Part shown: piece by piece, positions 1 to 9,466 of the stretch
Layout: the number at the start of each line of letters is the position of its first letter
How positions within the stretch are numbered: position 1 is the first letter of the stretch
Assembly: GCA_902555435.1 (NCBI GenBank)
Contig: CACDRL010000004.1
Coordinates: forward strand, 1-64,000
DNA from: an uncultured Pelagibacteraceae bacterium
GTDB taxonomy: Bacteria; Pseudomonadota; Alphaproteobacteria; Pelagibacterales; Pelagibacteraceae
Direction of reading: 5' to 3'
DNA: 64,000 nt
The notes under the pieces: model-generated
The model's database searches: none
What the model was told of the DNA's origin: nothing
Seen by the model: the letters and a program-made list of their open reading frames with translations, nothing else
Made by a program: the position numbers and the translations under genes

Positions 1-180
1 CCAATCAGATTTAAATTTAGAAAAATTCTAATTTTCTAAACATAAGTAAATTTGGGAAAAAAATATTAAAAAAAAATATCAATCGAGAGTTGTATTTACA
101 TTTTTTGTTATGATCTTTACTCAAAGTAGGTATATTTCCTTTTTTAAATTAATTTAAAAACATAAAAAAAGGGAGAAATA

Positions 181-1086
181 ATGAAAAAACTTATACTTTC
201 GATTGCAGCTCTTGCATTGTTTGCAACTTCTGCGTTCGCTGAAAGATATGTCATGATTACTCATGGTGAAGGAAAAGATCCTTTTTGGCCAGTAGTTCAA
301 AAAGGTGGTGAGGATGCAGCTAGAGCAATCGGTGCTGACTTCGAATATATCTACAACCCTTCTGCTGATATGGCTGATATGGCAAGCTCAATTCAAGCTG
401 CTGCAGCTACTCAACCAGATGGTATGGTAATTTCTTTACCAGATCCAGATGCATTAGGCCCAGCTATTAAAGCTGCTGTTGCTGCTGGTGTTCCAGTAAT
501 TACAATGAACTCTGGTTTAGAGTCTTCTGCTAGCCTAGGTGCATTAATGCACGTTGGTCAGCCAGAATTACTTGCTGGACAAAAAGCTGGTGAAAGAGCA
601 AAAGCTGAAGGTGCTTCTAAAGCACTTTGTATGATTCAAGAAGCATACAACACAGCTCTTGTAGACAGATGTGAAGGTTACGGTTCAGCTGTTCCTATGC
701 AGATGACTGATACTACATCTGACCCTGCAACTATTCAAACTAGAGCAACTGCTGCTTTACAAGCTAACAGTGATATCGATGCGATCCTTTCAGTAGGACC
801 ACACGTGTGTGAAGCTGTTGATAAAGCTTTAGTTGATCTTGGTATGACAGTACACCACTCTTGCTTCGACTTGAGTCCTGCAGTTATGGACTTGATCGGA
901 TCTGGAAGAGTTTCTTTCACTATCGATCAACAACAAAGATTACAAGGTTATATGCCAGTTATCGTATTACACTTGTACAATAACAGTGCTGGACTTTTAC
1001 CAGGAGCTAACATCCCATCAGGACCTGGCTTCGTTGACAAGTCTAACGCTTCTTCAGTTGCTGCTTTAGCAGGTATTGATAGATAG
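181..1086 (+). CDS. Periplasmic sugar-binding protein of an ABC transporter (ribose/xylose-type SBP)
   Basis: Signal peptide MKKLILSIAALALFATSAFA; periplasmic-binding-protein fold motifs; followed by permease and ATPase genes. Confidence 0.9.
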   Translation: MKKLILSIAALALFATSAFAERYVMITHGEGKDPFWPVVQKGGEDAARAIGADFEYIYNPSADMADMASSIQAAAATQPDGMVISLPDPDALGPAIKAAVAAGVPVITMNSGLESSASLGALMHVGQPELLAGQKAGERAKAEGASKALCMIQEAYNTALVDRCEGYGSAVPMQMTDTTSDPATIQTRATAALQANSDIDAILSVGPHVCEAVDKALVDLGMTVHHSCFDLSPAVMDLIGSGRVSFTIDQQQRLQGYMPVIVLHLYNNSAGLLPGANIPSGPGFVDKSNASSVAALAGIDR

Positions 1087-1100
1087 TCTGTAATAATTTA

Positions 1101-1133
1101 AAGGGTCGATTATTCAATCGGCCCTTTTTTTTT
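1101..1133 (+). terminator. Rho-independent terminator/attenuator between SBP and permease genes
   Basis: AAGGGTCGATT-ATTC-AATCGGCCCTT 11-bp stem (one G.U) followed by a T run. Confidence 0.85.
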
Positions 1134-1158
1134 AACACAATTAATAAGCCTTTTATAA

Positions 1159-2754
1159 ATGAATACATCAACACCAAAAAAACCAAGACAAGAGTCAGAC
1201 CGACAAGGTGAAAAAAAATGGTACTCTGCATTTACGTCTCGTCCAGAAGTTGGACCTTTTGGAGTGATGGTTTTACTTTTTTGTATGTTGGGATACTTTT
1301 CAATTCCAGAAGGACAATTTTCTCTTAACCCTTTTTCTGGTGAAGGATTTAATGCTTTAGGAATTAGAAATAATTTTAGGGTAATTGCACAATTAGGTAT
1401 AGTTGCACTTGCTGCTGGAATGTTAATCATTGCAGGTGAATTTGATCTTTCCGTTGGTTCAATGATCGGTTTTGCCGGTGGCTGTATGGCAATGATACTA
1501 AAATGGGGTTTTGCTGTTGTTATTCCTTACATATCTTTTGAAGGAGGTTTTCATTTTGAAGGATACACATTATTTAAAATTAAAGATGTTTCGCCACTAC
1601 TAGCAATATTAATTACATTATGTATGACGGTTTCTTTTGGATGGATACAAGGATGGATAATTGTTAAAAGTGGTATAGCTTCTTTCATTGTTACATTAGG
1701 TGGACTTTTCTTTTTACGAGGTTTAACAGAAGTTTCGTATAGAGCTTTTAATAGAGCTCCTGATCAAACTGCTGGATCAACAACTGTTACAGATTTACCA
1801 GATATTAAAAACATTATAAATGTACCAGGTCATGGAGAAATGGAAAGAGATGCGGCTAAAGCCTTACCAAATGACCAATTATTAGAAATTCTTAGTACTG
1901 TGCCTGCAAGTACGGTTGCAAAATTAACTGAACGATTAACATATGTGAACGAAAAAGTTGCAGCTTACAAAACTACCATGAATGCAGAAAAGATGATTGC
2001 AACTTTAGAAAAATCATTGGCTGGGGCAAAAAAATCTGGAAATGATTCAATGGTGGAAATTTTGACAAAGAAAATAGAAGCTGGAGTTAATGTTCCTGAT
2101 GTTGCGGCAAAAGCGGTTACTGATATTGATATAGCGAGAGCTTACATAGATACAATAGTTACTGCAAGACCGGTTGCTAATTTTTTTGGAGGCGACATTA
2201 TGGAGCCAGTATTTAATTGGTTATATTATACGGCAGATTGGAATGTAAATAATTATGGAAACATTTTTGCTAAAGGAATGTATTCTGCATTAATGATTTG
2301 GGGACTTATAGCGTTTATTTGTTATTTAATTTTAAGTAAAACTCAAGCAGGTAACTGGATTTATTCAACTGGTGGAAACCTTAGTGCTGCAAAAGCTAAC
2401 GGTGTGCCAACTAATAAAGTAAAGATTTCATTATTTATGTTCACTGCATTTTGTGCGACCATGTTTGCTGCGTGTCAGGTATTTGAAGTTAATACTGCGG
2501 ATACAGCAAAAGGTAATTTAAAAGAATTAGAAGCAATTGCTGCAGCGGTTATAGGCGGTGTTGTGCTAACTGGTGGTTTTGGAACAATAGGTGGAATAAT
2601 CCTAGGTACAATTATTTTTGGAATTGCAAAAGAAGCCTTCTTTTATATTCCTGGAATTGATGGATCGTTCTACAGAGTATTCCTTGGAGCAGTTCTTGTT
2701 ACTGCAGCCTTAACAAATGAGAATATTAGAAAACGAATTATGGGAAATATCTAA
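1159..2754 (+). CDS. Sugar ABC transporter permease (RbsC/XylH-like) with large hydrophilic insertion
   Basis: BPD_transp_2-like segments (AGEFDLSVGSMIGF, GGFGTIGGIILGTIIFG); 531 aa, longer than typical permeases. Confidence 0.88.
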   Translation: MNTSTPKKPRQESDRQGEKKWYSAFTSRPEVGPFGVMVLLFCMLGYFSIPEGQFSLNPFSGEGFNALGIRNNFRVIAQLGIVALAAGMLIIAGEFDLSVGSMIGFAGGCMAMILKWGFAVVIPYISFEGGFHFEGYTLFKIKDVSPLLAILITLCMTVSFGWIQGWIIVKSGIASFIVTLGGLFFLRGLTEVSYRAFNRAPDQTAGSTTVTDLPDIKNIINVPGHGEMERDAAKALPNDQLLEILSTVPASTVAKLTERLTYVNEKVAAYKTTMNAEKMIATLEKSLAGAKKSGNDSMVEILTKKIEAGVNVPDVAAKAVTDIDIARAYIDTIVTARPVANFFGGDIMEPVFNWLYYTADWNVNNYGNIFAKGMYSALMIWGLIAFICYLILSKTQAGNWIYSTGGNLSAAKANGVPTNKVKISLFMFTAFCATMFAACQVFEVNTADTAKGNLKELEAIAAAVIGGVVLTGGFGTIGGIILGTIIFGIAKEAFFYIPGIDGSFYRVFLGAVLVTAALTNENIRKRIMGNI

Positions 2755-3533
2755 TGGATAAAAAACCATTAATTGAAATAAAGAATTTAGTAAAAAAATT
2801 TGGAACATTTACCGCTTTAAATGGTGTTTCATTAGATGTTTATCCGGGCGAAGTTCACGCGCTTTTAGGTGACAATGGTGCTGGAAAGTCAACTTTGATC
2901 AAAGTATTATCTGGTGTTCATCCAATGACAAGTGGAGAAATAAAAGTAGATGGAGAAATTGTTAACTTTACTACACCACGTCAAGCATCTGATGCAGGTA
3001 TTGGAACAGTTTATCAAGATTTAGCACTCAACGCTCTAACATCAGTAACAAGAAATTTTTTTCTTGGACGTGAATTAATAAAAGGACCTAGCGGATTTGG
3101 TTTAATGCAAATGGATGAGATGGATAGAATAACAACAGAAGAAATGTCTAAAATTGGAATTAATATTGCAAACCCTAATCAGCCAGTTGGAACAATGTCA
3201 GGTGGACAAAGACAAACTTTGGCTATTGCAAGAGCAATTTACTTTGGCGCAAAGATACTAATATTAGACGAACCTACTTCAGCATTAGGTCAAAAGCAGC
3301 AAATGGAAGTTTTAAAAACAATTAAAAAAGTGCAAAGTTTAGGAAATATTGCAATTATACTTATTACACACAATGAAATTCATGCACGTCTTATAGCTGA
3401 TCGATATACTTTCTTAAGTTTAGGAGAGGTAATTGGTTCAGGATTGTCTTCAGAACTTGGTAATGAAGATGTGAAAAGATTGATGGCAGGTGGTGCTAAA
3501 ATTGGCGATCTAGCTAAAGAATTAGAGTTATAA
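2754..3533 (+). CDS. Sugar ABC transporter ATP-binding protein
   Basis: Walker A GDNGAGKST, signature MSGGQRQ, Walker B ILILDEPTSAL; start overlaps permease stop. Confidence 0.93.
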   Translation: MDKKPLIEIKNLVKKFGTFTALNGVSLDVYPGEVHALLGDNGAGKSTLIKVLSGVHPMTSGEIKVDGEIVNFTTPRQASDAGIGTVYQDLALNALTSVTRNFFLGRELIKGPSGFGLMQMDEMDRITTEEMSKIGINIANPNQPVGTMSGGQRQTLAIARAIYFGAKILILDEPTSALGQKQQMEVLKTIKKVQSLGNIAIILITHNEIHARLIADRYTFLSLGEVIGSGLSSELGNEDVKRLMAGGAKIGDLAKELEL

Positions 3534-3577
3534 TTTTTTTTATTTTTTTTTAATTTTTTTTCACTTAAAATTTATCT

Positions 3578-4426
3578 ATGCGGAAATTCTCAAGAGATGG
3601 TTTTAATATTACTGAAGCAATAAATGAATTGATGCATGAATCTGGAGTTATCGTTATTGAAAATGCATATAATTTAAACGATATTAAAGAAGCAAGAGAG
3701 ATTGTTAATCATTTTGCTGATACACAAGAACAAAAAGAAACCCACTTTAACGCTGAGGCTGAAGCATCCGATAAGATTAAACTACAGCAAAGGATATGGA
3801 ATTTATTTGGTAAAGGAGAGGTTTTTAGTAAATTAATTACAAATGACATTATTTTTAGCTTAATGTCTAAACTTTTAGGTTCAGAGTTTTTTTGTGGATC
3901 TTACTGCGCAAGTAGATTGTTACCAGGATCTATAGGTCAAGAACTTCATATCGATTATCCGTATTGGGATTTTTATAATAGTGAGACTTTCCCTATGGGT
4001 CTTAACAGTTCATTTGCACAAAACTGTCAGGCCACTATACCTCTAGATATTTGCTCTGAACAATCAGGAGCAACAGCATACATACCAGGATCACAGAAGA
4101 AACTTCACTATCCAAATGAAAATGATGACTTTTCAAATAAACAACAAATGATAGCTAATCCTGGTGATTTAGTTTTTTTTAATGGTAACTGCTGGCATGG
4201 AGCATCACCAAATAAATCAAATCATCAAAGAGCTGCATTACTGATAGAGTTTCTTCCTAAGTATATAAAACCAGTAGAAGATTTAGTTACTTATTTATCT
4301 GAAGACTTTAAAAATAATTTAAATCCAAAAGTGCGACAGCTATTAGGATTAAATTATGAATATCCAAAAATTATGGATGCGAGTAAAAAAATAAATAATA
4401 TTGGTTTAGGTTATAAGGCAAAATAA
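3578..4426 (+). CDS. Phytanoyl-CoA dioxygenase (PhyH) family Fe(II)/2OG oxygenase
   Basis: HID iron motif (ELHIDYPYWD), distal His (NCWHGAS) and Arg. Confidence 0.8.
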   Translation: MRKFSRDGFNITEAINELMHESGVIVIENAYNLNDIKEAREIVNHFADTQEQKETHFNAEAEASDKIKLQQRIWNLFGKGEVFSKLITNDIIFSLMSKLLGSEFFCGSYCASRLLPGSIGQELHIDYPYWDFYNSETFPMGLNSSFAQNCQATIPLDICSEQSGATAYIPGSQKKLHYPNENDDFSNKQQMIANPGDLVFFNGNCWHGASPNKSNHQRAALLIEFLPKYIKPVEDLVTYLSEDFKNNLNPKVRQLLGLNYEYPKIMDASKKINNIGLGYKAK

Positions 4427-4566
4427 AATCTATATTTTTAATTTAAATTCTCTATAACTAATTAAAAATAAAATAAACAGAATTAAAAATTTTAAGATAA
4501 TAGAATTTGTAAACAATTCTAATTAAAAAATAAAAGGGCATTAATAAAAGATGGAGGATTAGAAAA

Positions 4567-5328
4567 ATGAAAGTAAAGTATTACGATCTAGAAAACAAAA
4601 GAGTATTTATAACAGGTGGAGGATCTGGAATTGGAGCTTCAATTGTTGAACATTTTTGTGAACAAGGATCTGAAGTTTACTTTATAGATATTAATGTAAC
4701 AGAAGCTAAAAAATTAATTCAAGATATAAAAAATAAAAAATATTCAATACCAACCTTTATTGAATGTGATTTGTTAAATATAAAACAACTTCAAAAGACG
4801 ATTGCAGACATCATCAGTCAAAAAGGTCCAATTGATATTTTAATCAATAATGCCGCTAACGATACAAGGCATAAAATTGACGAGGTTACTGAAGAATATT
4901 GGAACGAAAGAATGAATGTAAATCTAAGACATTATTTTTTCACAGTTCAATCTGTTAAAAAATCAATGATTGAAAATAAAGGTGGTGTCATTGTTAATAT
5001 GGGATCAACTTCATGGATGATAGGTCAAGGTGGTATGGCCGCTTATACAGCTGCAAAATCTGGAGTTGTTGGTTTAACAAGATCATTCGCTAGAGATTTA
5101 GGTGAATTTAACATTAGAGTTAATTCAGTAGTTCCAGGTTGGGTATTAACACAAAGACAAATTGATCTTTGGTTAAACGAAGAGTCCGAAAAAGATTTAA
5201 TGAAAAACCAGTGTTTAAAAGAGAGATTGTTACCTCATGAGCTTGCTCAAGCAGTGTTGTTTTTTTCATCAGACCAATCAGGTGGATGCACAAATCAATC
5301 TTATATTGTTGATAAAGGCTGGTTGTAA
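4567..5328 (+). CDS. SDR family oxidoreductase
   Basis: TGGGSGIG cofactor motif, NNAAN, YTAAK catalytic motif. Confidence 0.92.
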   Translation: MKVKYYDLENKRVFITGGGSGIGASIVEHFCEQGSEVYFIDINVTEAKKLIQDIKNKKYSIPTFIECDLLNIKQLQKTIADIISQKGPIDILINNAANDTRHKIDEVTEEYWNERMNVNLRHYFFTVQSVKKSMIENKGGVIVNMGSTSWMIGQGGMAAYTAAKSGVVGLTRSFARDLGEFNIRVNSVVPGWVLTQRQIDLWLNEESEKDLMKNQCLKERLLPHELAQAVLFFSSDQSGGCTNQSYIVDKGWL

Positions 5329-5336
5329 GAAGCTTT

Positions 5337-6320
5337 GTGAAAGTACAAAGCTCAACAATAGAAAATAAATATTTAAGAGTTAAATCAATTAATATTGGTG
5401 CTTGCTTGTATGAGGTCTATGACAAGCAAAAGAAAACAAATTTAATCTTAAATTTAGGTCCTACAAAAAATTATGAGAGTAAAAATTTTTATGTAGGCGC
5501 AACTTGTGGAAGGTATGCAGGAAGAATATCAAATTCAAAATTTAAGATAAAAAATAAAATTTATAAACTTGATGGTAACGAAGGAAGAAATACTCTGCAT
5601 GGGGGGAAAATAGGATTTGATAGACTGGAATGGAAAATACAACACCATTCAAAAACTAAAATTATTTATCAACTAGAATCTAAAAAATTAGATCAAGGTT
5701 TTCCAGGAGATTTAAATTCAGAGTGTATTTTTGAAATTAAGAATAAAAGTTTATTTATCAAATACCAGTATAAATCAAATGAATTAACCCATGTGAGTTT
5801 AACAAATCATAGCTATTGGAATTTGAATAAGAGTAAAAGAGAAACAATTTTTAATCACGATTTAAAAATTAATTCAGAAAAATATCTAGAAGTAAGTAAT
5901 AAATTAATACCAACTGGCAAATTTAAAAAAGTTAAAAACACTATTAATGACTTCAATAAGTTTCAAAATATTGGAGAAAAAATAAATATTATCAAAAACA
6001 AAAAAACAAAAAAAAAATCAAACAAAATAAATGCATTGGGATTTGATTTAACATTTTGTATCAAAAAAAATTCTAAAAACTATTTAGCCTCTTTAAAAAA
6101 TGAAAAAACTAAAATTCGATTAGACTTTTATTCAAATCTTCCTGGAGTACAGCTCTATACTAGTCAAGGTTTACGATATAAAAATAAACTTGCTCCTTTC
6201 CAGGGGATTTGTTTAGAAACTCAACACTATCCAGACTCACCAAATAATAAAAATTTTCCAAGCACTTTAATTAAACCTAAAAAACTTTATAAGTATTTTA
6301 CAAAAATAAATATTTCATAA
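5337..6320 (+). CDS. galM: Aldose 1-epimerase family protein (GTG start)
   Basis: GalM-like motifs GRYAGRISNSKF, NTLHGG, LTNHSYWNL, PGVQLYT. Confidence 0.85.
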   Translation: MKVQSSTIENKYLRVKSINIGACLYEVYDKQKKTNLILNLGPTKNYESKNFYVGATCGRYAGRISNSKFKIKNKIYKLDGNEGRNTLHGGKIGFDRLEWKIQHHSKTKIIYQLESKKLDQGFPGDLNSECIFEIKNKSLFIKYQYKSNELTHVSLTNHSYWNLNKSKRETIFNHDLKINSEKYLEVSNKLIPTGKFKKVKNTINDFNKFQNIGEKINIIKNKKTKKKSNKINALGFDLTFCIKKNSKNYLASLKNEKTKIRLDFYSNLPGVQLYTSQGLRYKNKLAPFQGICLETQHYPDSPNNKNFPSTLIKPKKLYKYFTKINIS

Positions 6321-6321
6321 A

Positions 6322-7359
6322 ATGAATAAAAAAATAAATATTTCAATTGTTGGAACTGGTTTAATGGGATTGCAACATATAAAAGCAATTTCAAAATCAA
6401 AAAAAGCTAATCTTCATTCGATAGTAGATATTAGTAATAATGCCAAAAATTTATCAAAAAAATATAAAATCCCATTGTATTCTAATGTAGAGGAACTTTT
6501 AAACTCAAAAAATTTAGATGCAGTTATTGTTGCTACACCAAATCAATTACATGAAAAGCATACAGTTAGTTTTTTGAAGAAAAAAATCCCAGTGTTATTG
6601 GAAAAACCTATTTCAGATAACATTAATTCGGCTAAAAAAATTATTGGTAGTGCTAACAAAAATAAAACACCGTTATTGATAGGGTATCATAGAAGACACA
6701 ACTCCATAGTATCAAAGGTAAAAGAGCTTATTGATAAAGGCAAATTAGGAAACATCGTATCAGCAAATGTGTTGTGTTGGCTTTATAAACACAAAGCTTA
6801 TTACAAAGAAAAATGGAGAATTAGCAAAGGAGGAGGACCTCTAGGGATTAATTTAGTCCATGATATTGATATGATTTGTTACCTACTTGGATCCATTAAG
6901 TACGTTCAAGCCTTTACAACTAATAAAACTAGAAAATTTGCAGTTGAAGATACGGCAACAATCAGCTTAATTTTTAATACGGGTGCACTTTGTACCTTAA
7001 ATTTATCAGATACAATTGTTGCTCCATGGAGTTATGAGTTAACTGCAGGAGAAAACCCAGCTTATCCAATTACTAACCAATCTGCATATATGATAGGTGG
7101 GACCAAGGGTTCATTGCAATTTCCTAATTTAAAATATTGGTTCTATAAAAATGAGAGAAGTTGGTGGAATAAGATCCTTGTTAATGAAGATAAAAACAAA
7201 AAAGATGATAGTACTTTGGTAAACCAAATTGATCATTTTGCTGATGTAGTATCTAAAAAAGTTAAGCCAAAAGTAAATGGCAATGATGGTTTAATCTCTC
7301 TTAAAATTTTTGCCGCAATAACCAAAAGCGCGAAAACTGGTAAGAAAGTTAAGATCTAA
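6322..7359 (+). CDS. Gfo/Idh/MocA family oxidoreductase
   Basis: N-terminal Rossmann GTGLMG, EKPIS motif, GGGPLGINLVHDIDM. Confidence 0.9.
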   Translation: MNKKINISIVGTGLMGLQHIKAISKSKKANLHSIVDISNNAKNLSKKYKIPLYSNVEELLNSKNLDAVIVATPNQLHEKHTVSFLKKKIPVLLEKPISDNINSAKKIIGSANKNKTPLLIGYHRRHNSIVSKVKELIDKGKLGNIVSANVLCWLYKHKAYYKEKWRISKGGGPLGINLVHDIDMICYLLGSIKYVQAFTTNKTRKFAVEDTATISLIFNTGALCTLNLSDTIVAPWSYELTAGENPAYPITNQSAYMIGGTKGSLQFPNLKYWFYKNERSWWNKILVNEDKNKKDDSTLVNQIDHFADVVSKKVKPKVNGNDGLISLKIFAAITKSAKTGKKVKI

Positions 7360-8420
7360 AGATTAGCCAATATTGAACTAGAACATTTTAAAGTATCAGC
7401 ATCTCCACCTAAGTCTTTAGTTCTATTTTCTTTTTCACTTAAAGATTTTTCAATAGCTTCTACAATTGAATTAGAAGCATCCTTTTCACCTAAATAATCT
7501 AACATCATTGCACCTGACCAAATTTGTCCTACAGGATTAGCAATACCTTTTCCTGCAATATCAGGTGCTGAACCATGAACTGGTTCAAATAAAGATGGAA
7601 ATATATTTTCAGGATTAATGTTTCCAGATGGAGCAATTCCAATAGTACCGGTACAAGCAGGTCCTAAATCAGAAAGAATATCTCCAAATAAATTGGACGC
7701 AACAACAACATCGAACCATTCAGGATTAAGTACAAATCTAGCGACCAAAATATCTATATGAAATTGATCTGTTTCAATATGTGGGTAATTTTTTTTCATA
7801 GTATTAAAACGTTCATCCCAAAAAGGCATGGTAATTGAAATTCCATTTGATTTTGTAGCGTTAGTTAATTTTTTCCTTTTTCTTTGTTTTGCTAATTCAA
7901 AAGCAAATTTTTGAACTCTATCCACTCCATGCGCTGACATAATAGTTTCTTGGATAGCTATTTCTCTGTCAGTATTTTTAAACATTCTTCCGCCAACTGA
8001 AGAATATTCACCTTCGGTATTTTCTCTTACAATTAGCATATCTATGTCACCCGGTTTTTTATTTGCTAAAGGAGGATTAATACCTGGAAATAATTTTACT
8101 GGTCTAAGATTGATATATTGATCAAATTCTCTTCTAAACTGAAGCAAGGATCCCCATAAAGATATATGGTCCGGAACTTTATCTGGCATACCTACTGCTC
8201 CAAAAAATATTGCATCGTGCTTTTTTAATTTTTCCTTCCAATCATCTGGAAGCATTTTTCCATGTTTTTCATAATAATCACAGGATGCAAAATCATATTC
8301 TGTAAAATTAATTTTAAATTGATGCTTTTCAGCAGCGTCTTTTAATACTTTTAAGCCCTCAGGTACTACTTCTTTTCCTATTCCGTCTCCTGGTATTGAT
8401 GCAATGTTATATTCTTTCAT
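7356..8420 (-). CDS. Isocitrate/isopropylmalate dehydrogenase family; tartrate/D-malate dehydrogenase-like
   Basis: IPGDGIGKEV N-terminus, VRENTEGEYSSVGG, SNLFGDILSDLG; likely start at the internal ATG (MKEYNIASIPG). Confidence 0.85.
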   Translation of the reverse strand: MKEYNIASIPGDGIGKEVVPEGLKVLKDAAEKHQFKINFTEYDFASCDYYEKHGKMLPDDWKEKLKKHDAIFFGAVGMPDKVPDHISLWGSLLQFRREFDQYINLRPVKLFPGINPPLANKKPGDIDMLIVRENTEGEYSSVGGRMFKNTDREIAIQETIMSAHGVDRVQKFAFELAKQRKRKKLTNATKSNGISITMPFWDERFNTMKKNYPHIETDQFHIDILVARFVLNPEWFDVVVASNLFGDILSDLGPACTGTIGIAPSGNINPENIFPSLFEPVHGSAPDIAGKGIANPVGQIWSGAMMLDYLGEKDASNSIVEAIEKSLSEKENRTKDLGGDADTLKCSSSILANL

Positions 8421-8525
8421 AGGTTGATTTTTATACTTCAAAAACTCATTAATTTATAATGTTAAATTATTTTTAAAGACATAAACCTTCATTGTTTTGA
8501 CATATTTTATTTGTTAATTTTAATC

Positions 8526-9038
8526 ATGAAAAAAATAATTCTTTTAATCTTCTTTAGTCTCTTTTTTGTTTCAAATTCAAATGCTGCATGTGATGATCCA
8601 TTAACGGATGGTGTAGATTATTCAAAATGCAGATTTTCAGATGGACAGGATCTTCAAGGTAGTTATCTACCAAACTCAAATTTATCTTTTGCAAGCTTTG
8701 TACAAGTAAATTTAGATAAAAGCATAATGATGAATTCAAACTTATCTTTTGGGACTTTTCCAGAGTCTACATTTGTTAGAGCTAATCTTTATGAAACAAT
8801 TAGTATTGGTGGAAATTTTGAAAAAACAAATTTCACAAATGCGAACTTAACTAGAGTTGATTTTATGGGAGCAACTTTAATTGAGGCTAATTTTCAAAAT
8901 GCAAATTTGATGGAAGCAAATTTTACATCTGCAAATATTACTAATGCAAACTTTGAAAATGCAAATCTAATTGGAGCCACATGGACCAATGGTAAGACGT
9001 GTGGTCCAGACTCAATCGGCACCTGTATTGAGCAATAA
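8526..9038 (+). CDS. Secreted pentapeptide-repeat protein
   Basis: Signal peptide (MKKIILLIFFSLFFVSNSNA) and tandem A(N/D)LxxANFxx repeats. Confidence 0.85.
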   Translation: MKKIILLIFFSLFFVSNSNAACDDPLTDGVDYSKCRFSDGQDLQGSYLPNSNLSFASFVQVNLDKSIMMNSNLSFGTFPESTFVRANLYETISIGGNFEKTNFTNANLTRVDFMGATLIEANFQNANLMEANFTSANITNANFENANLIGATWTNGKTCGPDSIGTCIEQ

Positions 9039-9041
9039 GAA

Positions 9042-9329
9042 ATGAACACTTCAGTTAAAACTGATGATGTAATTTTTAATTTTTTCAAACAAATCTGTGA
9101 TGAAAAAGATGATCAAAAATGTGTTGAGCTTGGAAAAGAATGGATAAAAGCAATGGAAACCAACCTTTCTTCTATGGAAGCAAATCTAAATGGTGCTGAT
9201 TATCTAAAACATAAAGATGATATTCAAAGTAACCGAGATCATTTAAATAGTCTAAAAAATAAGAATTCTTCTGAGTGGAGAGAGTATGCAACTCAGTGTA
9301 TGGTTGAAATAATGAATCACAAAAGTTAG
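9042..9329 (+). CDS. Hypothetical protein
   Basis: ORF immediately downstream of the pentapeptide protein; no family recognised. Confidence 0.6.
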   Translation: MNTSVKTDDVIFNFFKQICDEKDDQKCVELGKEWIKAMETNLSSMEANLNGADYLKHKDDIQSNRDHLNSLKNKNSSEWREYATQCMVEIMNHKS

Positions 9330-9400
9330 CAATAATTAGTAACTAAAAAAGAGTTTTATAAATTCTTTTAATTTCATAAAAAATAGAGTAGGAATAAATA

Positions 9401-9463
9401 AAGGGGTGTCTTCACAGACTGAGATCAAACCCTAAGAACCTGTCCGGTAATTCAGAAAGGGAT
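9401..9463 (+). promoter_or_regulatory. TPP (thiamin pyrophosphate) riboswitch, compact form
   Basis: GGGGTGTC...GACTGAGAT..AACCC...GAACCTGTCCGGTAATTCAGAAAGGGA matches the TPP/THI-box conserved core; ends just before ATG at 9467. Confidence 0.94.
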
Positions 9464-9466
9464 AAA

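Noticed and set aside
735-920. Antisense ORF within the SBP gene
   Set aside because: Lies opposite a confidently coding gene with no recognisable protein; typical shadow ORF
1043-1430. Minus-strand ORFs spanning the terminator and permease start
   Set aside because: Overlap the SBP terminator and permease coding start; hydrophobic translation is a by-product of A-rich sequence
8776-8985. Tandem DNA repeats in the pentapeptide gene
   Set aside because: Explained by protein-level pentapeptide repeats
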